A stretch of DNA of 64,000 bases, taken from Bathymodiolus brooksi (Eukaryota > Mollusca > Bivalvia > Mytilida > Modiolidae). The stretch is from the NCBI GenBank assembly GCA_963680875.1, contig OY804575.1:31586494-31650493 (forward strand). The letters are read 5' to 3'. A program made the position numbers and the translations under genes. This document shows positions 32,101 to 43,300 of this stretch, piece after piece; the stretch's first letter is position 1; each line of letters starts with the position of its first letter. The notes beneath the pieces are model-generated. The model made no database searches. It saw only the letters and a program-made list of their open reading frames with translations, and was not told the DNA's origin.

Positions 32101-34476
32101 GTATAAGAACTGCGGGGAAACAATATCACGACGTGTGACTTGGATGAAGGTAGAGATGTCATGTTTATCGGTGTAAACATAATTGTATAAGAACTGCGGG
32201 GAAAACAATATCATGACGTGTGACTTGGATGAAGGTAGAGATGTCATGTTTATCGGTTTAATTCTAGAATTCATATTGCGCCATCAGTTTTTTTACCTAT
32301 CGTGGCAGTATTTAATTTTACCAAGAAAAAATCAGCAACTTTCTAACTGCAATTTTACTCTTTATTATGTTCGTTTTGGTACATTAATTGTGACTAGCAT
32401 ATTCTGAAATTGTGTTCATATGTGTAACTAGTTGACAAATTACAATTTTTGTAGGGATGGGTGTACAAGGTGTGGAATATTCTTAGCAACAAGCCTCGTC
32501 ATTGCGCAAAAAGAAATGGACGAGGAAGTTGATATATTTCAAGTAGTAAGACGTATTCAGACTCGACGACCGGCATTATTGTCAAGTTTTGTAAGTTTAA
32601 TGCACTTAATATATGAAAAGGTCATTGTTGGTGTCATAATTTTTGTTAATTCCTTAATGATTTTAAAGTTGACGTGCTCTTAATTTCAATATCAATAGAT
32701 TACATTACTTGAGAACTGTAAATTTGAAACATAAACCTATCTAATAAACCATACCAGTTACGAAACATTGACTACTGGATATATGCTGCTCTCAGGAAGT
32801 GTATCCTGCAGCAGGTACATTACCCAATGATAGTAATAATACAGGTATATTTCTAATTCAGTCCACACGGACGCATTTCGTGAATAACCTTCGTCATGTA
32901 CGATCATGGTCAAAAGATTGAAAAGGAAAATAATTTAACACCCTTTGGAGGGCAAGTACAACAAAGAGTCATAGCAAGATAGTTTAAATTGGCTAATGCA
33001 TTTTACGTCTGAGGGAGGTTGGCCTTAGTTGCAGTATTTATGAACTGTAATGTTCACACATTGATTGATATAATCTGATAAACCATGCCAATACTGTGCC
33101 ACTTATTACTGGGTGGATGAAAAACATCGGGTACTAATAAGCTACCAGATGTATTAACTCAGTAATAGTAATACAAACGTAGCTATCATATTTGAGTTTG
33201 GTGCTGCTTTGACAACTGTTTTACCTGTTTTGTTCAAGTATTGTTATACATACTGTTATAGTGACAGCCGGAGACTTTGAGCCGTAATGAAAGGGAGAGG
33301 TTTGGCGCTTTAAAATCTGATTCAAACAAACCATTTCTTTCGAAATGCCTATACCAAGTCAGGGTCATTACGGCTTTCACAGTTTTCCGGTTGCTGACTG
33401 ATTTTGTCCTTTTATATACTTATGAGTTTTGACATTCCCTTTGTAAAATTGTTCGGAGTTCGGTAATTTTGTTATTACCCTTATCTGATTTAGTGTGCAC
33501 GACACATTTATTTCAGGAATAGATTTCATCGTGTACGTTCTTAATCAAAAAATTAGAAAGGTGGTAGCTTAAACGTCTATGGGAGAAAGTAAGCCAAACG
33601 GCCTTAACAGCTTAGTCAAAATTGTCTAAGGTCACCTAAGCCTGATGGAGATTGACCTTACTTTTAAAACAATTACATCATGTAGGAACTTTAAATGTCT
33701 AAGGTCACCTATGTCTGATGGAGATTGATCTTACTTTTAATGAATTACATCATGTAGGAACTTTAAATGTCTAAGGTCACCTATGCTTGATGGAGATTGA
33801 CCTTACTTTTAATGAATTACATCATGTAGGAACTTTAAATGTCTAAGGTCACCTATCCCTGATGGAAATTGATCTTACTTTTAATGAATTACATCATGTA
33901 GAAACTTTAAATGTCTAAGGTCACCTATGCCTGATGGAGATTGATCTATTGATAAAGATATGGGTAACAAATAAGAAATAAACCAATGCAACGACACCGG
34001 GCTATATATAGCATAGCAAAGATAACACAATAATAATTTACTTAGATTGATGAATAAATTATATTATACAGAATGTAGAATATATCTATATACAGTCAAA
34101 CCTGTAATAAGAGATCACCTTTGGGACAAAGAAAAAGTGACTTTATAAAACAGGTGACCTCTCAAAAGAGGTTCACCTCACTTGAAATTTTCTATGACAG
34201 GGCAAGAAAAAGATGGCCTTTTAATACAGATGGCTGCTTAATAGAGGTGACCGCATGGGCAGGTTTGACTATATGTGAAAATCTGTTACAATCTCAACAT
34301 TTTGCCAATGACAATCCTTGATTCAATGATTACCTATGCTATTGTTATTACTCTTTAAATTAGTTATTTTCTAATGGTCTGTATGTTTATTTTTTCCTTT
34401 TCAGGAGAAGTATGAATTTTGTTATCGCTGCATACAAGAATATCTTAACAGTGAATCATTGTATGCTAATATGTAA
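29055..34476 (+). CDS. Partial receptor-PTP copy, D2 domain 3' exons only (gene D)
   Basis: Five exons, 29055-29180, 30786-30902, 31755-31909, 32455-32590 and 34405-34476, keep one frame to a TAA stop and match the last five exons of gene B in length (126, 117, 155 versus 143, 136 and 72 bp). They encode the second half of a D2 pseudo-phosphatase domain. The signature is VVC-R-D-G-C-T-R, a CX5R loop without the usual His-Cys-Ser, and the WPD site reads WSDGD. The rest of D2, D1 and the receptor part are absent; only a doubtful relic lies at 27.47 kb. All splice sites are GT-AG and AATAAA follows the stop. Either it is a truncated duplicate or its 5' end comes from elsewhere. Confidence 0.68.
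29775..30045 (+). repeat. tRNA-derived SINE, plus orientation
   Basis: Head GGTGGCTCAATGAGTGAGGT (A-box side) and GGCGTGGGTTCGCGCCCGGC (B-box), body CCATGAACGGTGGTTCTCTC, CGGGTATTCCGGCTTCTTTC, tail TATAGCTGAAGTATTGTTGA, AAGTGGCGTTAAGCACAC and an A-run. A second copy with this head is at 37490-37765. Confidence 0.78.
30330..30600 (-). repeat. tRNA-derived SINE, near full length, reversed
   Basis: On the minus strand the head GGGGCCGTCGTGGTCGTGTT (A-box side) and B-box GAGTTCGAATCCTGC are followed by body GTGATAAAGTTTGCTAGTGA and tail GATATAGCTGAAATATTGTT, GAAAGTGACGTTAAACACCA. It is the best reference copy in the window for the SINEs at 22.5, 27.3, 37.8, 48.0 and 60.7 kb. Confidence 0.82.
30786..30902 (+). 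CDS. Gene D exon, PTP D2 middle
   Basis: 117 bp, phase 0-0, acceptor TTTCCAG, donor AAG|GTATAG. It reads [20 protein letters not shown] and [19 protein letters not shown]. It is the counterpart of gene B exon 17, from which it differs at about ten residues. Confidence 0.82.
31098..31310 (-). repeat. Dispersed repeat, reversed
   Basis: Reverse orientation of the family near 25.5 kb: GAGAAAACCTAGGGAATATC, AATGGACAATC(t/c)AGAGA and ACAAGACACAGTGAGATAC. Confidence 0.65.
31755..31909 (+). CDS. Gene D exon, D2 WPD-equivalent and Cys
   Basis: 155 bp, phase 0-2, acceptor TTCCAG, donor TGCAG|GTATTG. It reads [48 protein letters not shown] occupies the place of the catalytic WPDHG loop, and the exon stops right after the Cys codon, as in both domains of gene B. 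It is four codons longer than gene B exon 18. Confidence 0.82.
31981..32262 (+). repeat. Tandem repeat, 84-bp period, three units
   Basis: Units beginning AACATA(g/a)(c/t)T(g)TATAAGAA start near 31981, 32092 and 32176. They share ACTGCGGGGAAA, GACGTGTGACTTGGATGAAG and TAGAGATGTCAT(a/g)TTTATCG. The first unit has an extra 27-nt internal duplication. The array sits in the intron that splits the D2 signature loop of gene D. Confidence 0.85.
32455..32590 (+). CDS. Gene D exon, D2 signature loop (C-R-D-G-C-T-R)
   Basis: 136 bp, phase 2-0, acceptor TTTTGTAG, donor TTT|GTAAGT. It completes the Arg after the loop Cys and reads [45 protein letters not shown]. The CX5R spacing is kept, but the usual HCSAG is absent. 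It matches gene B exon 19 in length and phase. Confidence 0.83.
32700..33180. repeat. Dispersed repeat copies (TGGAATAACCTTC family)
   Basis: Contains TAATAAACCATACCAGTTAC, CACACGGACGCATTTCGTGA with AATAACCTTCGTCATGTACG, and a second block near 33070-33170 (ATAAACCATGCCAATACTGT). It is related to 9.3-9.8 and 58.5 kb. Confidence 0.5.
33195..33490 (+). mobile_element. Solo 3' end of a Penelope-like element
   Basis: Matches the 3' region of the elements at 49.7-53.2 and 43.4-45.9 kb: GCTGCTTTGACAACTGTTTT, AGTGACAGCCGG, TTTGAGCCGTAATGA, GTCAGGGTCATTACGGCTTT, GTTCGGAGTTCGGTAATTTT and GTTATTACCCTTAT. No coding part is attached. AGCCGTAATGA and TCATTACGGCT form a perfect 11-bp stem in this copy. 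It lies in the last intron of gene D. Confidence 0.82.
33624..33955 (+). repeat. Tandem repeat, 72-bp unit, about 4.5 copies
   Basis: The unit AAGGTCACCTATGCCTGATG, GAGATTGATCTTACTTTTAA, TGAATTACATCATGTAGGAA, CTTTAAATGTCT is repeated with 90% or better identity. It lies in the last intron of gene D. Confidence 0.88.
34091..34272. mobile_element. Short MITE with AGTCAAACCTG terminal repeats
   Basis: The ends TACAGTCAAACCTG (34091 on) and CAGGTTTGACTAT (to 34272) are inverted repeats, each beside a TA. The interior (GGTGACCTCTCAAAAGAGGT, CTTAATAGAGGTGACCGCAT) is non-coding. Size (about 180 bp) and TA borders fit a Tc1/mariner-type MITE. The open frame across it is not a gene. Confidence 0.75.
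34405..34476 (+). CDS. Gene D last exon and stop
   Basis: 72 bp after acceptor [31 protein letters not shown] and TAA (34474-34476). E(K/Q)[12 protein letters not shown] is the (E)QYxF...L close of a PTP domain. Length and sequence match gene B exon 20. Confidence 0.85.
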   Translation, partial: EKYEFCYRCIQEYLNSESLYANM

Positions 34477-34566
34477 AAATTTCTCCACAAGTGAAATTGA
34501 ACAATCGTTGCTGTTTTCATGTTGTTGATTTACTGTGAACATACAGTAATAATGCTTTATGTTTTG

Positions 34567-34572
34567 AATAAA
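34567..34572 (+). terminator. Polyadenylation signal AATAAA of gene D
   Basis: AATAAA lies about 90 bases past the stop codon of gene D, a normal distance for a short 3' UTR. It supports the locus being, or having been, transcribed. Confidence 0.5.
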
Positions 34573-34879
34573 ATTATGCTTAATAATAGAAAAAACGGAC
34601 TTCGTCCTCTTTATTCATGGTCAATTCGTTCATTGGACGATAATATATCACCTCTGCTGAGGGTTTTGGATCCAGTCATTGTTTTGTTTTGCATCTAGTG
34701 GCATGATTTAAAACATGCAATGCCAGCCTTTAGCTTGATTTTATGTGACAAAACATTTCATGGAATACAAAAGATTGAAAAACTCGAATCCTACTAAGCA
34801 CATAGTAAACAGTTACTGCTGCATTAGTGGCACCTGTCGTGTGAATGAAATACAAGAAAAAGTGATATTATATTATTAT

Positions 34880-35165
34880 GAAAAGATAATTATATTTCGA
34901 TATTGAGTGTACCTGTTGGAGGTTATTCCAGAAAGTCGTTGTGCGCAGTAACTTTGATATATACGCTTTTATTAAATAGTGATTGTCACCAATTCCACCA
35001 ATATCAACAAAAGGAGCAATCATCTCTGACATCAAATAATTAAACATAGAAAAGACGATGACATATGGCATAGGAAATAACGGTTCGAGCTTGGGATATG
35101 CACAAGATATGGCGGGGTTAAATCGGTTTATGGATTCATACACCCTCTAGATGATTATATCTGGA
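34880..35165 (-). repeat. Dispersed repeat copy
   Basis: GTGTACCTGTTGGAGGTTAT with TCCAGAAAGTCGTTGTGCGC, then ACCAATTCCACCAATATCAA and GACATATGGCATAGGAAATA. Reversed relatives are near 55.9-56.06 kb (TGATATTGATGGAATTGCTG) and 54.8 kb. It lies between the convergent 3' ends of genes D and B. Confidence 0.55.
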
Positions 35166-36650
35166 CATTAAACAACTAAAACTCAATCAATCGTATCCAA
35201 TTAAAAGAGGCGTTAACATACAACCACTTCGTTTATATTCAACAGGTGCTAGTTTGTCAGAAACGATCTCGAAAATGATAGTGGCATTTGTGACATGCGT
35301 ATTGAAATACCTTGCTTAAAATTATCAAAGGAAACCGTAGAATATATATACATACTTGCATCAAGTTATTGACTATATCAACGGGTTCAAAAATGTTATG
35401 ATAGTAAACTACGTTCTCTTCTGTTTTGATGAGAGAGTGTATTGTTCGTTACAAGGTTCTTTTTGTTTATTTTTATTACATTTCCATGTCACTTCCAACA
35501 ATACTCTGTCATTATCCCTTGATATGAGTAATTCATGAAGCACGGATTGCTTACCCCTCACGAGCACTTGCGTTCACCCCCCGAGTTTTTGTGGGGTCCA
35601 TGTTTCTCATTGTTGTAGTTTTCTGTGTTGTGTTGTGCTTTGCTTTATGTAAATGTCTCTCTATCAGTCTAAGAGTGTGATAAGATATTGAATTTATTTT
35701 TGTATGCTCTAGAGGAGAACAAAAATATCAATTTAATATGTTCGAGGTATCAGTTATGATCTTTGTGTTCTGTGAATAATTCTACATTCTTAGCTAGAAG
35801 TGATTGACTGACCCTGTAATTTTACTGCTCATGATCATGATTAATAAAATGAAAGACAAAAACATACCATACTGTCGGAACAATTCTAAAACAAATATCA
35901 TACTGTCTGAACAATTCTAAAACAAATATCAAAATCACAGAAAGGCAAAATCGATACCAATAACACATTAATACATGATATATTGTGTGTGGTCTTTGCA
36001 GTGGAAATGAATCTGTGCAGATTTTTGAAATTCTTTGTTTATGTCTATATTACCTTTTGGGATGTAGTTATCAAGAGCATTACATAGTTTAAGCATATTT
36101 TATTAATAATTAATTCAACATAACATTATACTATTGAACTATATATGATATATAATACAAGGTTATTAATAGGATTGGGAAACAAGTTGCTAGAACCTAT
36201 ATTAATCCCTATTCGCAATATGCACAACAGTAATATCAGCATTTAAAAAACTTAATTGAACACTCATATAGCTTTATTCATCATCAACTGTTAACAGTGC
36301 ACCTTATGCACAGGGTCAGACATGTAACTTACATAATAAAAATCATCACACCCAAAGAAACAAAAAAATATACTTATATTAGATATATAAACAATTATGC
36401 AAAAAAATAAAATTAGTATGCATTCATTAAACTATATGTCCAATACACCAAACAGTAATGTCAGTATGATCAAGACATTGATACGTTCATTACAATAAGA
36501 TGGCAGTGTTACATGTATCTAATTGGAAGACTGCGAAAATGAAAAAAAAAACTGTTAAGAAGGAAAGGGTCATATTTCAGATAATTTGATCAAAGAACGA
36601 TCTTGTATTTGTTTCATTGTCGTTAACATAGCTTCTATGTATTGATTACC
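35166..36650. other. Intergenic spacer with small repeat fragments
   Basis: Between convergent genes D and B. It holds a repeat fragment at about 35555-35645 (GGTCCATGTTTCTCATTG), the minisatellite relative at 35868-35960 and anonymous AT-rich DNA. No gene was seen. Confidence 0.4.
35868..35960. repeat. Small relative of the 19.7 kb minisatellite
   Basis: Two units, ATACTGTCGGAACAATTCTA and ATACTGTCTGAACAATTCTA, each followed by AAACAAATATCA. After them comes AAATCACAGAAAGGCAAAAT with CGATACC, similar to the right flank of the main array at about 20735 (GAAATCGCAAAATCGATACT). Confidence 0.65.
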
Positions 36651-36654
36651 GTCG

Positions 36655-36945
36655 TATTAATATCTTAAATACACGTTAGAGAAAATCGAAGGGGCAATAA
36701 CAAATGGACAATCCAGAAAAACTGGCAACATAGGGTACACAAGCCGAAGAAAAAACACAACATAATATATGATGGACACCACTATGCACAAGCAAGCACA
36801 AATAACGTAAATAAGACATAAGCCCGCCAGCAAAAAACCGGGGTTAAAGACTAATCGAACATCGTTTAATACGGTAATCGTAACAGATATCAAAACACGG
36901 AACTCAGAACGTAAAGACATATAACAGGATAACACAAACAAGTAT
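36655..36945 (-). repeat. Dispersed repeat, full-length, reversed
   Basis: Reverse complement of the 25300-25682 family: CGTTAGAGAAAATCGAAGGG, AATGGACAATCCAGAAAAAC, CCGGGGTTAAAGAC. The 94-codon minus-strand open frame across it is taken as repeat-derived. Confidence 0.7.
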
Positions 36946-37204
36946 TATATCGATCAAACTTGTATTTTACATTGCAACTTTTGTGTACTATAACATTGTG
37001 TGTACATAATCATGTACGTGTAAATCTGCTTTTAGAAAAATAAACAAATTACAAAAAAAGTATTCGATAGTACACAATGCCATCAAAAGACATAATAGTC
37101 AACTTTGAACCGAAAAACATTTTGAAAAATAAATCCTTCATCTAATGGTTGAGTTGATCAGGTATGATGAGAACGAAGTTATTTGTTCTATCATAAAACA
37201 TAAT

Positions 37205-37210
37205 TTTATT
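37205..37210 (-). terminator. Candidate polyadenylation signal of gene B
   Basis: TTTATT on the plus strand is AATAAA on the minus strand, about 60 bases past the gene B stop codon. AT-rich context makes this only suggestive. Confidence 0.4.
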
Positions 37211-37269
37211 TAAAATTAAAGAATTTTTCTGAATGTTCAACGTATTGCGAAATGCATGAGGAGGCATAT

Positions 37270-37341
37270 TTACACATTTGCATACAGTGATTCGGTGCTA
37301 AGATATTCCTGTATGCACCGGTAACAAAATTCATATTGCTC
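37270..37341 (-). CDS. Gene B exon 20: last exon and stop
   Basis: 72 bp after acceptor [31 protein letters not shown] and TAA (37272-37270). The EQYxF close of the PTP fold is followed by a short tail ending in a tyrosine near the C-terminus. Confidence 0.88.
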   Translation of the reverse strand, partial: EQYEFCYRCIQEYLSTESLYANV

Positions 37342-40300
37342 CTGAAATGAAAAGAAAAACATTATAGCGTATGGAAAGTACAAAAGACATAGACATTTTA
37401 AACAAACACGCACAAGTTATAATAACAATTGTACCAGAAATATACCATCTCGGGAGAAAGTTCTTTCATTGCTTGTTTCTAATTTTGAGGAGGCACGGTT
37501 GGCTCAATGAGCTAGGTAGTTGGATTACCTAACAACTCACCAAAGCTTATCACCAATACGGCGCGGGGTCGCCCCAGCTTTGTAAATTACAAAAAAGAGT
37601 GCACTCGACTCGCAGCCGCAAGTGATAAAGCTTAGCAGTTGATTCCCCATGGTCGGTTGTTCTCTCCGGGTACCCCGGCTTCTTCCACCACTACAACTGG
37701 TCGCCATGATATAGCTGAAATATTGCTGCAAGTGGCATTAAGCACCAAAAATCAAAAATCAAAAATGAAATCTAATTTTGAGAAACAAGTAAAGAGTTAG
37801 GGTGATGGTGGCTTAACACCACTTTCAACAATATTCCATTTATATACATGTGTCCAGGGGCCGTCGTGGTCGTGATCGTATGGTAGTTGGATTTATAACA
37901 ATGCAATCAGTGCCTATCACCACTAACGTTGTGAGTTCGAATCCCTCTCGATATACATATAGCGTAGCATATCTTCCTACATAAATAAGGGTAATAACAA
38001 AATTACCGAACTCCGAACAATCTTACAAAGGGAAAGTCAAAACTCATAATTATATAAACAGACAAAATCAGTCAACAACCGGAAAACCACCGGATAATAT
38101 ATATAACACAGAAAATAGATTTGTGACAGTAACATTTGAGCCATTGAACATATTTTGCCAACCCTTTTATAAAACAAAATGATTTATGTGTATGCTGTTG
38201 CTCATTCTGTCACCAAACATAATGATATAACCCCATTTATATCTTAAAATTAATAATAGCGTTACTATTACAATGTGCTCACTTCAGCGTTGTTAGGCCG
38301 GCCATCTTTGTTTTGTTTTTGACGAGGGCCAAATTGTTATTAAAGATTGCTACATGAATGCACTCTTTTCCTCTGTTTTTTTATGGTTTATATACAGATT
38401 GTTTAACCGTTTAACTCGTGGTATGAATATTACTTGTATACCCTGGAGGTGTGTGTCCATGTAGGGGTGATATTCCGTCGTGTTTGTCAAATTAAAAGCC
38501 GAATTTCAAGTGTCATCTGTAATATAGTATTATATTTGGACAAAATATAGAAAACAACAACATAAGAAGATATCTCACATTATATGTATATGTTCTGTAT
38601 AACTTCAAGAATGTATCATTTCTTTCCTGAATAAATCATTTGTGCGACACCTTCATTATTTATAACTTTCACATTCATTATTGTATTTCTCTTTCTCTTA
38701 TCACTGTTATAACAGTTTTATCCATATGCAATGATATTTGTTATTCGAATTATTTTGCATAGCTATTTATTTATTATTGATGACGTTGCTGAAAGTCAGA
38801 GGAGTGTTTCTATGCTTTAATATTTCCTTCTACAGTGCTCGTAAGTAAACGGATATAACCATTAATATAATCAAGACCTCATAAGACTATAATTAAAATG
38901 ATGCACACATCAAAGACCATTCTATATATTAAAGTAGATAAAACTTACAACACTTGACAATAATTCCGGTCGTCGAGTCTGAATACTTCTTACAACTTGA
39001 AATATGTCTACTTCCTCATCTAGCTCCTTCTGCTCAATGACGAGACTTATTGCTACAAGGAGTCCCGACCTTGTACAGCCATTCCTACAGAAATAAATCA
39101 TAAGTAAAAAAATAAATCATAAAATAAACAAATGTGAGGATTAAAATACTCCATTGCAATTAACATATGGCATTAAAGTTTATAAAAAAATCAAAAAAAT
39201 ACTTAAATGTAACAAATATGATTTTATATTGTTAAAATAAAAATTTGAAGACAACCGCCATATAAGAGCACATACAATGAGTGTGATCAACATTACAGTT
39301 GTTAGTGACTTTCAGAAGGTCATTGATTTTCTCTGCTGTAGTCAGGTTTTCTCCACAATAAAGCTGACCATCACGATACACGTATTGTACATAGTGGTGC
39401 TAAATCAATATCAATATCATCACAAGTTATCCCACAGATATAAGTGTCATTACGATAGGTAAAAGAACCCTCCGGAGACTAATAATTCTGTAAAAAAAAC
39501 CGAGAACCAAACATCTTCACCGAGTCACCAGTTAGGGTGTTCTTGCTCCAACAGTTAGTATATAAACATGTCTTGGCCTGCTCATTTACGCTGACATCAT
39601 CACTATAATCAGTACAAATTATGTACGAACATCAATTGTCTTTGCCAACTTCAATTACGTGTGCAAGAAAAACAATATAATACATTAGTTGAATTATTGC
39701 TTTACACAAATTGTAGCTCGTTATTCTAATTGACACTATACCTGCATACAACAATTATTGATTTCTGTGTTTCCAGGACATCGTTTGCGATCGCACCAAC
39801 GAAGTCTGCGACTACACTTTTTTCAGAGGATGGTCTCACGTTATCAAATGACCACATAGCTATAGTTCTGGTATTGATCTGTGCCTGGAAAAGGTATGTA
39901 GTTGATGTCTGTTTTTATATGAATGATATTCATGTAGAAAAATGTATCACCGAACTTGTTTACTGACCTATTTTTATCAAAAACGGAATTTGGAAAATTG
40001 TGCAAATATATATTATTAACAGTGCCAGTACAATCGTTTGGATAACAATAAAGCATATATCGCAATGTTTGCGCATAGTGGTGTCCAACACATATTGTGT
40101 TGTGTTTTTTTCTTGCTTTTCTTCGTATTTGTGTATCCTATGTTGCCAGTTTCTCTCGATTGTTCATTTTTTTATTGACCCTTCGGTGTTCTCTAACGTT
40201 CATACTATTTACGGTATGATATTGTCTATGATTTTACTCGCCTTTGGAAAACACTTGCATGACCGCATCATGTCATTAAGAAGGAAGTTCTAGTTTCATT

Positions 40301-43300
40301 AAGCAATGTTAATGAAAATAAATATCAAATTTAATGTGTATTAGCGTGTAAGGGGCATCAATCTTGCACCTTTATACAATTTTATTTGATCGTGGAAACA
40401 TTCCGATAGTGCGGTATTTTTTTGTCCATTTATTGTGTATGAATTAAGTATCTTTGTATCTTCTAGTACCTTGTGCTTCAGACTAACAACAATTTTATCT
40501 GTTTCATGTGATGACGATTTTCTTGTAATAATGAAATTGTCAAAGTACTTTGCTTCTCCTTCTTTCTCTGGTAGAAATGACACGGTCTACAAATACACAA
40601 GAATATTATATGGTATCTGAACTTAAGAATATGAAATCCGGTTAGAAAACAAAAGTCGATATACATTGAAAATGGAGGACAACACCCAAAAATAACCAAG
40701 AAATGAATACAGATGCTCCTTATGGATTTCATTCACTTAAAGGAATTTTGTCCGAACGGAACTTTTCCTATCTGAATAATGCAATACATTGTAATATGTA
40801 CTGCCTTAAGCTAAACTTCATTACATAATGCGGTTGACGCCTTTAAGCTTTGTGATCGTCAGTTCATGGGTGACATTTTGTTTATAATTCTATAATGTCT
40901 CATACCTTGTGGACGGAGGTGTTGGAATCATTTAAGTCAATTTATTGTATTTCAAAGAATAAATATCTGAATGACAATATATTTGTTATTAGATGAATGT
41001 TTTAATGCCACATCATTTCTGAATGTCAGTTATCTCACCATTACAAGCTACAAAGGAAACATTCTTTCTAATGTGCACTCTGTGCTCAAATGTAAATTTT
41101 AATGTGTTTTGTCTAAAACTTCTATATGAATGTTTAAATCATGTATATGGTCCTGTTTAGTTAACTACATATGTGATTTGCGTTGTATTTTGTATTATAT
41201 TTCATTGAGTGATACAATGTAGCTATATGTTGAAGCTTACAATTTTTCATATAATACGGACCAATCCAGGTATTGTGTAACATATTATACGGATCGATCC
41301 AGATTTCACGGTCATAAATTTTCGAGTATTACTTTCGTACTCGTACTCCACAATATTCCATTGATAACAAACTAATTATTTCATACCGTTTTCTGGATGG
41401 CTGATATTTGGTTGTTTGTTGTTGTTTTTGTTGCTTTTTGTTATTTACGAATACAAACTCTATGATCGAAAAAACCATGTATGTTTTTCTACCGTTCTTA
41501 CAATACCTTGTTTGAAGGTTCCATTACAACGACACTATCACTATCGTTATCATAAATGAGAGACCAAAAATCTCCAATTGTGTCTGGTAAAGGATACTGT
41601 GTAACAATATAATTTCTATTTTGCATGAAACTCTAAAAAACAAAAACAAAATCAAAACTGTACATAAAACATTAATAGTTATTCATGATCAAAATCGATA
41701 AAACCGAAAGTGCGTTTCTCCCATTATTATGGCGCTTTAACCCCGCTGAACCAGTGGTGGAAAAATGTGTAATACTCCAGAAGATTAAAATGTCCGTGCC
41801 TTTCCCCGCATTTTTCTAGCAACTTAATTGTGTAGAGGTCCGCCAAAGGATTTTGAAATAAAGTTCGTGTTACATAATGGGAGAAACAAATTCTCCTTCA
41901 GTTGCCTATGTGGGTTCCGATATTTCTCCACTCTCGAGATTTAATTTTTTTTTTTTTAATTTAACTCTCTTGAGTGGAGAAATATCGTAGCATACGGGCA
42001 ACTGAAGGAGAATCTATATATATTTATCAATGCCTATTGATACAACATATCAGTGACATGCAGAGGTTTGGTGATTTTCTCCACATTTCTCCACCGAAAA
42101 ACAATCTGAATAGCTTACATTATATGTAAACGATTAATTTTACAAATTAAAGCAAACAAAATTAATATTGTCTTTTATTTACTGCCATTTAAATTATTAT
42201 GCTAACTTGTTAAGACCATGTCGTTTTCCTTTAAGCATGTTAGAGTAATTACTTAACGAATGTACTCACGAGAATAACAACAGCATTAATGTACTCACGG
42301 GTATAATAACAGCATTAATGTAGTCATTGCTAGATTTTCCAAACGATATTAGAAATGGTCTAAAACCATCATCTATAAAGAAAAGAATGATAAAATGATG
42401 GCTTATTGATCTTATCGGACTTGACTATATATAAGATTAACACGGAGGATGTCTTATAAGAAGTAGAAACTGCTTAAATGTCACAAGCACCTGTGTTTCC
42501 GGTTCGTGGTGGGGTTCGAGCTACTCATCGTGTTAGTTATTTGTGTTGTGGTGTGTTTTTATATTTTGTCTGTCTTCGTCCTGTGTTTTATGTGCCCAAT
42601 GCTGCCAGTGTTTCTAGATTGTCCATTCCTGATTGCCCTTTCGGTTTTCTCTAATATTTATTTAAACTTTCTACAAAATATACGATGACTAGAATTTCTA
42701 AAGAGTTTTGCATGTGTGGAAATTACCTTATAAATCAAGGAGAATCAGCTTACTAAGCAACATGTTTTCAATAAATAGCTAGTTTTATAGTTTGTACATA
42801 CGAGGGAGAACTACAATACTTCCACTTGTCCGATTGTGTGTGAGTGTTGACATTTTACTCACATGTGGAGTGCACTTGCATTATCGTATCATTTCACTAC
42901 GAGGGGCACTTTGGGTCCATAATTCTAGTTTAACACAGAACTTTATACTCAAGTAACTGTACCTAGCAAGGAAAGTGAACGGTCATGTGTGTATGGGTTA
43001 TCGATTTTACTTCCTTCTACAATTGTTTTTAGAGCTGTTCGGACATTGTATTATTTTTTAATATTTATTTTATTAGTTACTTTGGACCATACTCTATGAT
43101 ACGTTTAATATGTTTTCTTACGTGGCAATATACTCTGAACAACATTCTTTTGGATGTTGTCTCTCCTCTTGCCCGCTTTGTGTTTGTCATCATTGTATTT
43201 AGGCTTTAATTTCAGAAGTTTCTAAACAAAACAAAAACAAATAAATGCAATAACAATCAGTGTTGTAAGGTTTAGAGGCCTAACATCCACGTCGAATAGC

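Noticed and set aside
36657..36941. 94-codon minus-strand open frame with hydrophobic residues.
   Set aside because: It coincides with one copy of a dispersed repeat that has similar frames elsewhere (3211-3462, 31090-31311).
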